Shown in pieces: positions 34,112 through 44,644 of a stretch of 64,000 nt of DNA. Positions within the stretch are counted from its first letter, which is position 1. Every line of letters starts with the position of its first letter. Source of the DNA: Arachnopeziza araneosa (lineage: Eukaryota > Ascomycota > Leotiomycetes > Helotiales > Arachnopezizaceae). A program made the position numbers and the translations under genes. The stretch spans positions 1 through 64,000 of the forward strand of contig QYAI01000198.1 of NCBI GenBank assembly GCA_003988855.1, read 5' to 3'. The notes below the pieces were generated by a model that had not been told where the DNA came from, did not search any database, and saw nothing but the letters and a program-made list of their open reading frames with translations.

Positions 34112-34553
34112 TGTACTGGGGTTCCAGGGTACATGACATTTTTCCGTCATTTCACTAGCGAGAGCACGTGCGTAGGACTCTCTATAAAGGAGGTCCTACA
34201 GAGCACCTACATGGAGAACACAGACAACGGAGCATACACAGCAGAGGATTCATAGACATAGAGAAGAGAGGATAGATTACGTTGTTACGAATAGAGCATT
34301 GATCATACGGATTTTATTGATATTCTCTTCATACTGATACATTGATTCATCTACTTGTTTCTTATTTGTTGTTTACACTGGTTTTTGGGTTCTTCACGCG
34401 CATACGTTGTTCTTGCTCTGGGTTCTTTGCTCTGGTTGTTCTCCCGAAATATACATATCGAGAGCTAGCTGAGGGCCAACGGGATTCTTATTTTATTGGC
34501 TGCTCCTCTGCCCCTCGTACACTAGCTGTTTCAATTCTTTAGCAAATTTTACA
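34112..34553 (+). repeat. Candidate solo LTR, 442 bp
   Basis: It starts TGTACTGG and ends TTTTACA, giving TGTA...TACA inverted ends. Flanking pentamers are AGTAG (34107-34111) and AGTAT (34554-34558), which match at four of five bases, as expected for a decayed target duplication. A TATA-like CTCTATAAAGGAGG lies near 34178. No coding domain is inside. It begins 37 bp after the stop of the helicase gene. No second copy is in the window, so this rests on structure alone. Confidence 0.45.
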
Positions 34554-34824
34554 AGTATGAAAGTTCATAGTATTGATAATAATTCATTGAAGTATCAAAA
34601 TTTATCTAACTAATATATAGTTATATTTAATGATATAAGCTACTTAAGTCCTCGAACTTGTTAGGTAAGATAGATTGATATACTCATTATTAAATAAGGT
34701 AAAGAAAACTCGTATGGAGCTAATAAATAATGTACATAGCCAAATTAGTATCTGATAAGTTAGTTTATCTTTAGACTATTTAATACGCCTAAATTCTAAC
34801 AACGTAACATTCCTATAACGTGCA
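34554..34824. other. AT-rich intergenic segment
   Basis: A strongly AT-rich stretch rich in TA steps without coding potential. It may be decayed repeat DNA next to the candidate LTR. Confidence 0.5.
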
Positions 34825-35964
34825 CTACGTTTGAGTTCTACTTGTTTCCAAAGTCACTTCAATCACTCGATCTCCAACGTTTGGTGCGGCGTCCGTCCCT
34901 CCGCCAGTAACGACGTATAATTTGGTGCCATCAATGCTCAAAGCCGCTGATGTTGGACCATCTAGCAATGTACTATTTCCACCGCCTGCAGCAACGCTTT
35001 CCTTACCACCCGGTTCTATTGTCATCAAGGAGTTCGGGTGCAGTGTCACAAACGCGGTGCCGGAGCTGTCGAAGGCAAAGTCATCGTAGCCGCCGACTAC
35101 CGTCGAGCTGATATCGGTGATAATTTCCACGGCGCCAAGTACGTCTCCTTTGGCATTCACGGGAAAGCGGCCAAAGGTGAGCTGGGCCGAGTTGGTGAAG
35201 TACACATGATTGTCGCGCAGCTTAATTCCATTGACGCCCAGTGGCGCATGACCGGTCTTGTTGCTAAGGCCAAGGAGAGGGTCCTGCACGACAATATCGA
35301 TACCACCGGTAATTGTATCCACGCGAAATATGCGTCCACCGACCGAATCGGCGCTGAGGATGATGTGTTGGGAGACAAGAGAAGAAGAAGAAGAAGTCAG
35401 TGAAAAGCTGTCTTATTGCTAGCTACTGTGCCGGTTCCTCTTAAAGGAACCGGTCTTGCTTACTAACTAGCCTAGCCCTAACCCTAGCCGTCGCGCGACT
35501 GACACGTGACATGATGTGTGGGAACGCCGGAAGGGAGAGCAAACCGTTTAACATCATCGTGTTATTTACACCGGTCACGGTTTTCACGACGGGCGTATCA
35601 TTCCCGCTACAATTGCGATATCGACAGTGTAAACTTTTGCGGAGCCTAGAGCAAGTCGAATACTTGTCATGTTAAGCTGTCCACCAGTGACCGCGAACAA
35701 GTCAGGTGCAAGCTCAGCGATTCCACTTAGGGCCGATGCGCCAGATAGCTGCGCTACAACGTTAGGCTTCGAGTCAGGGGTTTGAGGATCAAAGGTATAC
35801 AGGCGTCCAACATCGAAGGTGGTAAGAAGGAGATGGTCATTAGGTCGGACAGCAATATTCTCAACCCAAAATTCATCTGGAAACTGCCATAGTTGACGTA
35901 AGGAGAGGCCGACGCCTGGTTTGGCCAAGGATAAAAGCAATACAGGGTTAAATTTTAGGCGCAT
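34825..35964 (-). pseudogene. SMP-30/gluconolactonase-like beta-propeller gene, disrupted
   Basis: ATG 35964 starts a secretory-type N terminus (MRLKFNPVLLLSLAKPGVGLS) and propeller strands such as LLTTFDVGRLYTFDP and GIAELAPDLFAVTGG. Near 35605-35615 the frame is lost by one base. The next frame continues the family sequence NDTPVVKTVTGVNNTMMLNG and LLSLPAFPHI. After an inserted segment the frame resumes with HIILSADSVGGRIF, HAPLGVNGIKLRDNHVYFTN and GGYDDFAFDSSGTAFVTLHP, then stops at 34825. Fungal homologues are secreted six-bladed propellers of unknown substrate. Frameshift plus insertion make it a likely pseudogene, though a sequencing error and an unusual intron could together rescue it. 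Confidence 0.8.
35369..35510. mobile_element. 142-bp insertion with 9-bp target duplication
   Basis: ATGATGTGT occurs at 35360-35368 and again at 35511-35519, exactly flanking the segment. The reading frame of the propeller gene stops making sense on one side and resumes on the other with the same His-Ile codons. The insert holds six GAA units, a hairpin (CCGGTTCCT/AGGAACCGG at 35431-35453), a short telomere-like CCCTAACCCTA and the palindrome GTCGCGCGAC. It has no clear terminal inverted repeats. On the gene's strand it starts GTCACG, contains a CACTGAC branch-like site and a pyrimidine tract, and is followed by CAG. Confidence 0.65.
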
Positions 35965-36472
35965 ATTTCTTTGGTATCGTAGTGGGGACGCTGAACAAAC
36001 TGAGCAATTACCACTGCTTTATATCCCTTGACAACGTCAAAGCTCCCTGGTTTCCCCGCTTTGACTTAATCCTAGAGAGATCCCGTTGGTGGAATTAGCC
36101 TCATAGTGAACTTATAATTCTCAATCACGTAAATCCACCTCCCCTGTCGGACTTAATTGTACACTTGCATTTAAGCAGAGCAGAATTGGGAGACAGGGAA
36201 AATGCACGTGAATATTCTCAAGACATATTGGAATAATATCAAAGACAGGAGCCACGAAACTTGATATTATGACACCCGTAAACGCTGAGGCGTAAAGATT
36301 AAGGGGTTGAGTTGTACATCACGTGTACATAAGCGAGTGATGATCGGAAAGGGGTTCTTCAGAACTCTTTATGGAGGCCACCCGGATAAGATCCGCTCTT
36401 AGAAGAGGCGAGGAAAGTTGTTCGGTAGATGATAGTAGAGTTAAAATCTGTTCAGATCTATCTATAATGATA
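35965..36472. other. Intergenic region
   Basis: Promoter side of the propeller gene and 3' flank of the hydrolase gene; CACGTG words near 36205 and 36321. No gene recognised. Confidence 0.4.
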
Positions 36473-37559
36473 CTATAAACGTGATTCTTGCAATACAGAT
36501 ACAAGTTGGACAGTTTGAGATTCAAAAATATCTCCTAGCCAGACAGCAATCATTGCCACCATCTCCTTTGTACAACTGTGTCCTGTATTTTCCTGAACGA
36601 AAAATCTCAGGTTATTAATTTCTCCTGGTGTAAATCCATTTCTATGTCTCTTCTCGAGCCACGATGCAGTGTACGATGCAGGAACCAAGGCATCTTGACT
36701 CCCGTTACAAATCAGAACTGGAATGTCAACCGGAAATTTTTCGAAAACCTCTCTGTCGCCCTTGCGAACAAGCTCCGCTAATGCTTTTGGCCATCGTCTT
36801 TTCTGCTCCCCATTCATGATTTTTTGCAGCTTATCATAATCCACATCGCCTAGCTCTACCGCCCCTGAATCGAAGGTTGCCGAATTTATACCCAAGCGGC
36901 TGAGAAGAAGCGGTGCTAATGTTGGGCAGCCAACGACGATGGCGAAACCCTCGAATTGATTAGGCGCTAGCGAGGCTAAGCGGTAGGCAATGTGTGCTCC
37001 TAATGAGATGCCTGCCATGATATTGTGGAAATACGTGAACTGAGGAAGATAAGCCGGGAGGTAATCAAGAATGAGTTTGAAATCTTGGGCTGAACCAGAC
37101 ATGGTGGAGAGAAGATCGATGCTACAGCATTTCTAGGTCAGAAGCATATCAAAATGGGACTTGAGGAAGAATCCTTACCCGTGATTCTCATTGCCATCCT
37201 TCCATGTGAGATTGGCTTGATGGCTAACCTTCACCTCAAAGTCAGACTGATCGTAAACATCAGAACAAAATACTCACTTCTCGCTCTCCATGATTTCTCA
37301 TATCCATAGTAACAGCAATCAATTCAAATCTCTTCTTCCTCCCATCATTTCTATATCTATGCAAAACCTCGTGTGCAATTGCTTCAGTGACCAAGAACGT
37401 TCGAGTCCGCATGTGAGCCAGATAAAGCACCGCGATTTCCACGCCGGATGATTGCTTCAATTCTTTGAGTCCGTAGATGTAGATTTTCAGCCCACCAATT
37501 ATAAGCTCCGCTCTGCTGGAGCGAGAGGTAGCGGCTGGGAGTGAGAATCGCGGTTCCAT
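36473..37559 (-). CDS. Alpha/beta hydrolase (cluster gene)
   Basis: Three exons, 37559-37278, 37228-37179 and 37121-36473; 326 residues. The 50-nt middle exon supplies VSHQANLTWKDGNENHG, so the joined text reads MDMRNHGEREVSHQANLTW, a block typical of this fungal hydrolase group. The nucleophile elbow is AGISLGAHIAY (GxSxG), the acid region is ICNGSQDALVP and the His lies in ENTGHSCTKE. No signal peptide. Distinct from the hydrolase at 3-4 kb. It lies beside a transporter and a Zn2Cys6 regulator, and its promoter shares motifs with theirs, so it probably works in the same small-molecule pathway. Substrate unknown. Confidence 0.88.
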
Positions 37560-37740
37560 AGCCTCGATGCTGCAAGATGGTTGGTTGTGTGATCAGAATA
37601 TTTTTTTCTCGGGTTCCGGTCTCTTTTAAACAGATTTGAGCGTCTTGAGGATCATCATATCGTTTTGTTGGTATCATGATCAATTGAGAATCCCTACATG
37701 TACTGCGGGAATAAACTTCCGATAGAGCGTGCTTGCTAAT

Positions 37741-37780
37741 ATTCGGTGATTTCGGCAATTTCGAGGAAATTTACCGAAAT
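37741..37780. promoter_or_regulatory. CGG-rich palindromic promoter motif
   Basis: About 180-220 bp before the hydrolase start codon. It contains TTCGGCAATTT (37751-37761) and the complement of TTTCGGTAAATT (37768-37779), together an almost perfect inverted repeat. Both words recur in the MFS/Zn2Cys6 promoter at 40242-40262. CGG/CCG pairs are the usual targets of Zn2Cys6 proteins. Confidence 0.6.
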
Positions 37781-38240
37781 ATCAAGGTCTGGTGGGGGGC
37801 ACAGAGCACTGACCCGAGCATACTTGCTAACTTATTTCTGACTTACCAAGAAAGTCATAAAGGTGGTTCCACTTTTAAATCTTAAAAGTACGTGGGCGGA
37901 ATAGTTTTACTGAGCATAGTATAATGTATAGGAGAATCATGAAGCTCGAGATGTCACGGTAATACCTTGGTGGGAGAAGAAAGGGAAATTCCTATCAGGT
38001 TTTGAGCATGGTCACAGAATTCAATTCTCCCGATCATACTTAGATCTTTGAATAGAAGATGAAAAATTATATATTGGATGTCCTTTAAAGAGTAAAATTC
38101 ATGCTTGGAAGAGGAAGATAACCATAGATACATAGTGTATAAGACCTATTTTTTGATTTCATCTTATCTGTAATAATCCAGTTCCTTCTGTTGAGACGGA
38201 TAAGTCGTACATTCAAGTACCTCCATACCTTCCCACTCCG
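37781..38240. other. Intergenic region
   Basis: Rest of the hydrolase upstream region and the 3' flank of the MFS gene; AT-rich around 37900-38180. No gene recognised. Confidence 0.4.
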
Positions 38241-39883
38241 TCATAACACATATCTGAACTCTTTATTCTGCATATCTGATAGATCCTCGTTGATGGTGGA
38301 TAGTCGCAGCGTTGCTGGAGCGACTTTGTTCCGCTTTGCGTTTTCTCTTCGAAGCACAAAGTACGATACAGTGGCGATGAATACTACGCAACACAGGCAT
38401 ATACAGCTCCCTTCAAACCCAGAGTGATATTCCGGACCAGGGGAAGCACCAAAGATCTCCGGGCCAATTACATTCCCTACGCAGTATCCAATAAAGGTAG
38501 TAGCACTAACTGTAGCCTTTTCTGCTCGAGGTTAGCATTATCCCACACCAAGAGACTTTAGGGTCTTACTTGTATGACCAGCTATATTCGATGCGGCCAA
38601 CCCGACAGCCAGTCCACCTGCAGCAACCTGTACTGCCATGAGAAAGATACCTGCGAACAAAAGCCCTCTATTGTTCCGTGGTCCGAGCCAACAAATGAAA
38701 GTTCCAACAACTGATATTAGTGCACAAACTATGATTGCAAAGTACCGAACATTTGTCAACTTTCGCGTGACGTAGCCGACCGTGAGAATAGAAGCTGCAG
38801 TAATTGCACCAATGGGGCAGGTCAACGCCAATGAATCAAAATGACTGAATCCAAAACCATTAATGACAATGGTACCAAAAGTACCGATCGCGCCTGAGGG
38901 TACTCCGGTAAGAAGAATGATCAATGTGCAGCTATAAAGCTTAAAATCACGGAAAGCTTCGAAAAACTGGGCTCTGTTGAAAGCATGACTGATCGTGCCA
39001 GCGTTGTTGCGTTCTAACCGACGAATAGCGATTGCTCTTTCGGCCTCGGTGAGACCTTTCGTGGTCAATGGACTATCCGGAAGTGCAAAGAAGAGAACCG
39101 CAGACCAGAGAACAGTGACTGCTCCCAATACCAGGAATAGTGGCTTCCAAGTAGTCAAAGAGCTGTGGATTTGACCGAGACCATAGTTGATTAGTGGTGA
39201 GATGGTAGTTGCAACACCGACACAGCAATACCACAGTCCGGTCCTCAGGGCTTGTTCTTCTCGAGTCCACCAGAAAGTAACGAGCACGGTAAAAGCTGGA
39301 GCAACCGCAGACTCTAGAAAGCCAAGGAAGAAGCGATTCAGCATGATTCCGGCATAGTTGTAACACCCCGCAGTAGATAAAACGACTGCACCCCACAAGA
39401 ATGTCGCGCCAGAAAGGACTCGAGATGTTGAGTACGTCTGAGATAGGTACATCATAGGGTAGGTACCGCACAGGTAGCCGATATAGAAGATCATGGAGGC
39501 GTTCGAATATTTTTGATTATTAGTGATGGCAGCTCCACTGCGGGTATGGCCGATAACGGTTGTGAGGCCAAGATCAGCATTGAACCCAAACTGCGTAGCC
39601 GCACTCATGATGCCTTTATCGTAGCTTTGAAGCATATATGTTACCATCATGAGAGGAACAATCCTGTTGACTAAGGTTAGCTAACAATCGCTTTGTCCTA
39701 TCACAATGCGTAATCTTACCAAAAGTCAAGTTTGCGTACAAGTCGCTTTTCTTCTTCGTAGTTAATAATTTCTCCGCCATTCTTGGCGACTTCAAGATCA
39801 TCGACTTTCTCAATTTCCTCCGTCATCTTCTCTTGAGTTGCATCCTGGGAGACGGATTTTCTGTTGCTGTTACCGAGCTCCAT
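38241..39883 (-). CDS. MFS transporter, Dal5-like (anion:cation symporter family)
   Basis: Three exons, 39883-39720, 39663-38570 and 38521-38241; 512 residues. The N terminus is a charged cytoplasmic tail. The first splice restores KRLVRKLDFWIVPLMMVTYM, the start of helix 1 in Dal5-type carriers. Twelve membrane segments are predicted, with NRFFLGFLESAVAPAF (helix 4 region) and WWTREEQALRTGLW, both family signatures. The last exon gives FIGYCVGNVIGPEIFGASPG, the helix 11 region. Dal5 relatives carry allantoate, ureidosuccinate, nicotinic acid, pantothenate and similar organic anions; the substrate here cannot be read. Divergent from the Zn2Cys6 gene, sharing a 563-bp promoter. Confidence 0.93.
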
Positions 39884-40446
39884 GATGGTAGTTGAGGAAT
39901 TGAATTAAGATGGTTTCATAAGACTGTTCAAACTTTTGAATCAGAGATGAGCGTCTTAAATTCCCAGAGTTTCTTTAGTCCCTACGTAGCTGATTTTGTA
40001 GACTGGTCTCTCTCTTAATCCTAGTCTAGTCCCGTTTCCCCACAGCCAAGAAGCTGAGCTTCCCCGGATTTGCCGAATTCCTTTATCATGCCACAGATGC
40101 CAAAACGTATCTGAGCCACCCGGCACAGTTGTGTGTCTACTCCCAGTCTTGTGGAGTAATCACGAATGGATAGATCCATTTGTGGGAGTTTGACCAATAG
40201 GCAACTAAGCTTCTTTACCGAAGGATTACCGACGGCGATGTTTTCGGTAAATTCGGCAATTTATGTCAAGTCACTTACGAATGTCTTCACCTGCCCAACT
40301 TAGAAACCAGGATCTGCTCTTCTCCATCCTGATATGGAATAGTGAGGAGAACGAAATAATCTCGGCATTGATAGACGTATAAAGGGAGCTCCTGTTGACT
40401 TTTTCTACCGCGGCAAACTTCCCTTCTCCTTCTGCCGCCCACTCCC
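39884..40446. promoter_or_regulatory. Bidirectional promoter, MFS and Zn2Cys6 genes
   Basis: A 563-bp region between divergent start codons. At 40218-40262 it holds several CGG/CCG triplets, including TTTCGGTAAATT (40242-40253) and TTCGGCAATTT (40252-40262). Both words also occur upstream of the neighbouring hydrolase gene. Confidence 0.6.
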
Positions 40447-42996
40447 ATGGCCAATCCCGGGCACCTGGTTTCTGTCCATGCCCTTGAGTTGGAGGGCGAT
40501 GAAACCAGTAAAGGCAATTCCCGGCGACGTTCACGAGTCGCCTGTCGGGGATGTAATCAGCGCAAGGTGCGTTGCGACGTGACAAAGACGGGTATTCCTT
40601 GCTCAAATTGCGTGCACGAAGTTGCAAAGTGTGAGGTTCTACCGCGCAAGAAACATCGGTATGTAATCAACTACGGTTTCCGGTATTGTCCAAGAAGCTC
40701 GCTGATATTGAAGCTTCGCATTAGCCCTCGTAGAGACAGGAATATATCGCACCCATCCCAACCCACAACTCCATCTGATCATTATACCGAAAAAATCTTC
40801 ACCAACTCCAACAATGATGTACCAAGACCAGACTCACATTTAGTGGAGACATCTAAAAGGCGGAGAATACAATCCTTCAATAGTGTTTCAGCACATCTTG
40901 AAGAAGGCAGCCGCAACAGTCTGTCTGCTCCAGCCGATGGCGAAGTTACATTGCCCGATGACAGCTCTCTGACTTATATTGGTATGTCCTTTTTCGAAAT
41001 TGTTCTCTATACTAACATCTTGGCAGGTGATAAGCGAGGTCCACGATTCTTTGTTTACGACTTATGCTACCCAGAGTCTCCCCAAGATGCAATGCCTTAC
41101 TTACTTCCAAGGAAATCCGACATCTCTTGGAAACCACACGAAGTAGACTATTTACGCCATCAAGGCGTTTTTGCTACACTCCCAGATGAAGTTTGCGATG
41201 ATTTGATTCGGTGTTACTTTTATCATGTTCATTTCTTTCTGCCGGTCATCGACGCGGCCTCATTCTTGATTGAATACAACAACAACGGTCGTCAGAATAT
41301 AAGTTTACTATTGTTCTGGAGTATGCTCCTAGCAGCTGCCAACGTGAGTTGCTGCCAGTTACATGAAGATTAAATATTGCTGACTGTGGTTATATTTCCA
41401 AGTTTGTGGAGGAAGATGTCTTACAAAAGGCTGAATTCGCGTCTCGAAAAGCTATGAAGACTGCAATGTATCAGCGTGCAAAAGTGAGCGAATTTTCTCG
41501 AATACAGTTGCAGCTGCTCATATTGCACAGTCCCTTTATGATCTGGACCACGGCGCCGATAAGATTGTTCTAATCCAGTCCGTAATATTAATGGGATTCT
41601 GGTACACCGATCTCCAAGATCATACAGGAGCCTGGTATTGGATAGGTGTTGCCATCGCCCTTTCTCAGACACTCGGCTTTCATCGAAACCCAAATTTAAG
41701 CAGTCGTAGTCATCGACTTCCAGAGGCACAACAGCCATTGATCCGTCGCATTTGGTGGTCCTGTGTAGTCAGAGATCGATGGCTTTCACTAGCCAAAGGT
41801 CGCCCAATGCGAATCAATCACGAGGACTGTGATGTACCCATGCCTGGCATTGAGGACATACTCAATAATCTGGATATTGTCCCCAAACAAACAAGACAAA
41901 AGTTTATCCCTGCCAAGTCCGAAGCATTGGCAAAAATGTGGATCAATCTCGTTGAGATCAGCGGCTCCCTTGGAAGGATATTGCGCATCCACTACCGTAT
42001 AAGCGGCCCCAAACCAACCACTGAAGATATCAACAATTCCGCAGAAGAATTGTGCCGTTCTAAACCACGAGAACTATATAAAGATATTGATGATGATTTT
42101 TTACGCCTTCATGCGTACCATGTTGAGCTGTTTTATGAGTGTGTATATTCTGTGCGGACTTTGAATGCACTCATCACTAATAACATAGGGCGACTGCCGC
42201 AGTTCTCTATCGTCCATACGTTTTGAACGCACCTTCAACTACATCTCCTCAAGCAGAAACATCCTTGCAAAAATTGGCTCTTGACCAAGCACGGATAGCG
42301 GCGTCCAATACGAACAGCCTTCTAGAGAAGATTATAGAGCTGAATGCAGTACATCTTCTCAAGCCTATGATGTAATACCAATCTTATTATCTTCTTTAGT
42401 TTAAACCTGACACTTATCTTTCTGTGTCCAGAATAACTACTTTGATCCCAGCCATGCAAATTCACCTCTTCGATTGCAAATCCACAGTCCCACTTCGTCA
42501 AGGTCTTGCTGGCAACAAGCTCAATCTCTGCATGCTAGTGCTTTCCCAACTGCGTGAAACCTACTGGAGCGCCAGCGTCATATATCGATTATTTGGACGT
42601 GCACAGAGCATGTTGAATAAACCCGATTCTGGTCTACATTCTCAAACCGAGCAATCCAATGTCAATTCTCATCGTGCGACAGCTTGCCTGGTTAGCCAGG
42701 TTGGCAATACTGGGTATCAGCAGCAGCGCAATCAGCATCCAAGAAATCTTCAACAAGAGCAGCAAGAGAACTTGTCCGAGCCCAACGTATTATTCACCGA
42801 CCAAAACATAACATTTTGGCCCGACGGCTCGCAGTTTCTCAGCAATCTGGACCAGATCTTGAGTCCTAGCTTCTCAATCTCAGAGAGCGCTTTTCAGCCT
42901 TTCTTTCCAACTTACGATAATGGCATGACAAGTGTTTACGGGGAGGTAGCGCCGACTTCAAGCGATGCCTCAGTTGACTTGATTTATGATATATGA
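40447..42996 (+). CDS. Zn2Cys6 transcription factor with fungal-specific TF domain
   Basis: Seven exons: 40447-40658, 40725-40981, 41027-41343, 41403-41483, 41531-42140, 42203-42371 and 42432-42996; 736 residues. The binuclear zinc cluster has Cys at 33, 36, 43, 52, 55 and 62 (CRGCNQRKVRCD...CSNC...KC) with basic residues before it. The middle region is the fungal_trans type (PF04082): FFLPVIDAASFL, GAWYWIGVAIALSQTLGFHR and RRIWWSCVVRDRWLSLAKGR. The C terminus is Gln/Asn-rich and acidic, typical of activation domains. Nuclear. As is common for such clusters, it probably controls the divergent transporter and nearby hydrolase. The fifth intron is inferred because it restores FLYRPYVLNAP. Confidence 0.92.
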
Positions 42997-43401
42997 ATAT
43001 GGCGACTTAATGTTGTGTAGCACAGTGGTGTCAGAGTAAATTTAAGACGGCATGACAGGGTTAGCTATCTATATAATCCAGGCGCCATCTCAATTATGGA
43101 TTTTATCAACAACTCCAGCAAATCATTAGCGAGAAACAACAAAAACAAAGGCAGGAATGTGGAGGATATATTTATTACATAAGCAAGCGCGCTGGCCCGA
43201 GGTAAGGATGCTTATCCTTATCCCAGCTCCAACGACGGCAATAGTAATCCAGCTGCAACATCACTCAGCCGCAACTGATTATATTCTATAGCTATTTGAA
43301 CAAACTCTCGGATATTTATACCAACAAATCTACTGCAGATGATTTCTAGGAAATCGCAATTCGCAGACGAGGAACCCACCGACAAGTGATTTCCCTCCAA
43401 G
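42997..43401. other. Intergenic region
   Basis: 3' flank of the regulator and short upstream region of the F-box-like gene. No other feature. Confidence 0.4.
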
Positions 43402-44339
43402 ATGGCCAAACCCACCACAGAACTCTTTTCCCTCCCCAACGAAGTCAGTCCAGTCCTGCTAAATAGCATACTAAATCCCTCTACTAAACAAGGTACTACT
43501 AGATCCTCATAGCAATCTTCTCTCGCTTCTCAACCCTCTCCCTCCTCCCATTGACCGCCACGAGCCGGCGCATCCACGCCATCCTCCTCCTAATCCTGCA
43601 CCAACGCCTCCTCTCCGCCGCTACCCTCTCCATGCACCGCCTGATCCTCGAATGCTACCGCCCGGCGGACCGAATCAGCACGCCCTATTTCATGTGCAAC
43701 TACCTCTCCACCACGACTCCTCCAACCCTCTCCCTCAGCCACCTGCAGAACCTCTACTCGCACTACCGTCCGGTGCAGCCGGAATCCGATCGGATCATCC
43801 GCCGGCGGCACCCCGCGAGTGGCTGGCCTGTCGTCATCGAGCGCAGCGAGGAAGAGGAGTATGTCACGCAGGATATCGAACTCGAATCCCACGAGTTGTT
43901 TGCGCAGTTGCAGAGTCAGGTTAATCTGATCAAGGTAAGGCCTCAGAAGAGCTTGTTTCTAAGTATTATCAAGGTTAGTGAGGGCTTGATAAGGGTTTGG
44001 AGGGATTGGTTGAAGGAGAGGGCGGAGAGACTTGGGGAGGCAGGAGACGATGATAAAAAACGCTTATTGTGGAGTGATAAGCAGGAGAATATCGGGTTGA
44101 GCCTGAGAGTGCTGGAGAGAGATGATGTCCCTCCTCCAGTGTTGCTAGGGAGACATGAGGATCCGCATGTGGGGTATACTTTGCAATACGAAGGTAGGAA
44201 TTGTCAGGAAGCCTTTGAGACACGACTAATTATCTGCATAGAATTGGTTGTTAGAACATCCCACTTGCTATTGAAATATGAACAATCGCTGGAGCAAGAG
44301 GCGAGCACGAACGGGAAAGCGTTGGTAATTGTATCCTGA
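43402..44339 (+). CDS. F-box-like domain protein
   Basis: ATG 43402 with a 42-nt first exon (43402-43443) spliced to 43503. This gives LFSLPNEILIAIFSRF, then LSLLPLTATSRRIH, the helical pattern of an F-box, which binds Skp1 in SCF ubiquitin ligases. Two further introns are likely, 43935-43973 (39 nt, unusually short) and 44194-44241 (48 nt). Both are multiples of three, so the frame stays open if they are retained. The protein is 263 residues with both removed and 292 with both kept. The rest has no recognised substrate-binding repeat. Codon use is C-rich in the first half and A/G-rich later. Confidence 0.75.
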
Positions 44340-44644
44340 TACGGAATGAATATTACAAAAGATGATGTGAATGGCTGCATGAACGAGATGAGGCTATGAA
44401 ATTGTAGTACAGATGAATACGTGGAACGTTCATAGATTTACATATTTGTAAGAGACCCTATACCAAGCGGAAGAACACAGAATATAAATGCCCAATCAAC
44501 GAAATATACAGAGAAAGACCCAATCCTATTAAGACACCACATATACCGAAACGTAAAACAACCCATCACTCATCCCAGCATCCTTCATCCACTTTGCCAT
44601 CTCAGATCAAGCTGCCTCCGGGGTAGCGTCTTGATACTTTTCGT
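44340..44644. other. Convergent 3' flanks
   Basis: Non-coding region between the convergent F-box-like and STAND genes. Confidence 0.4.
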
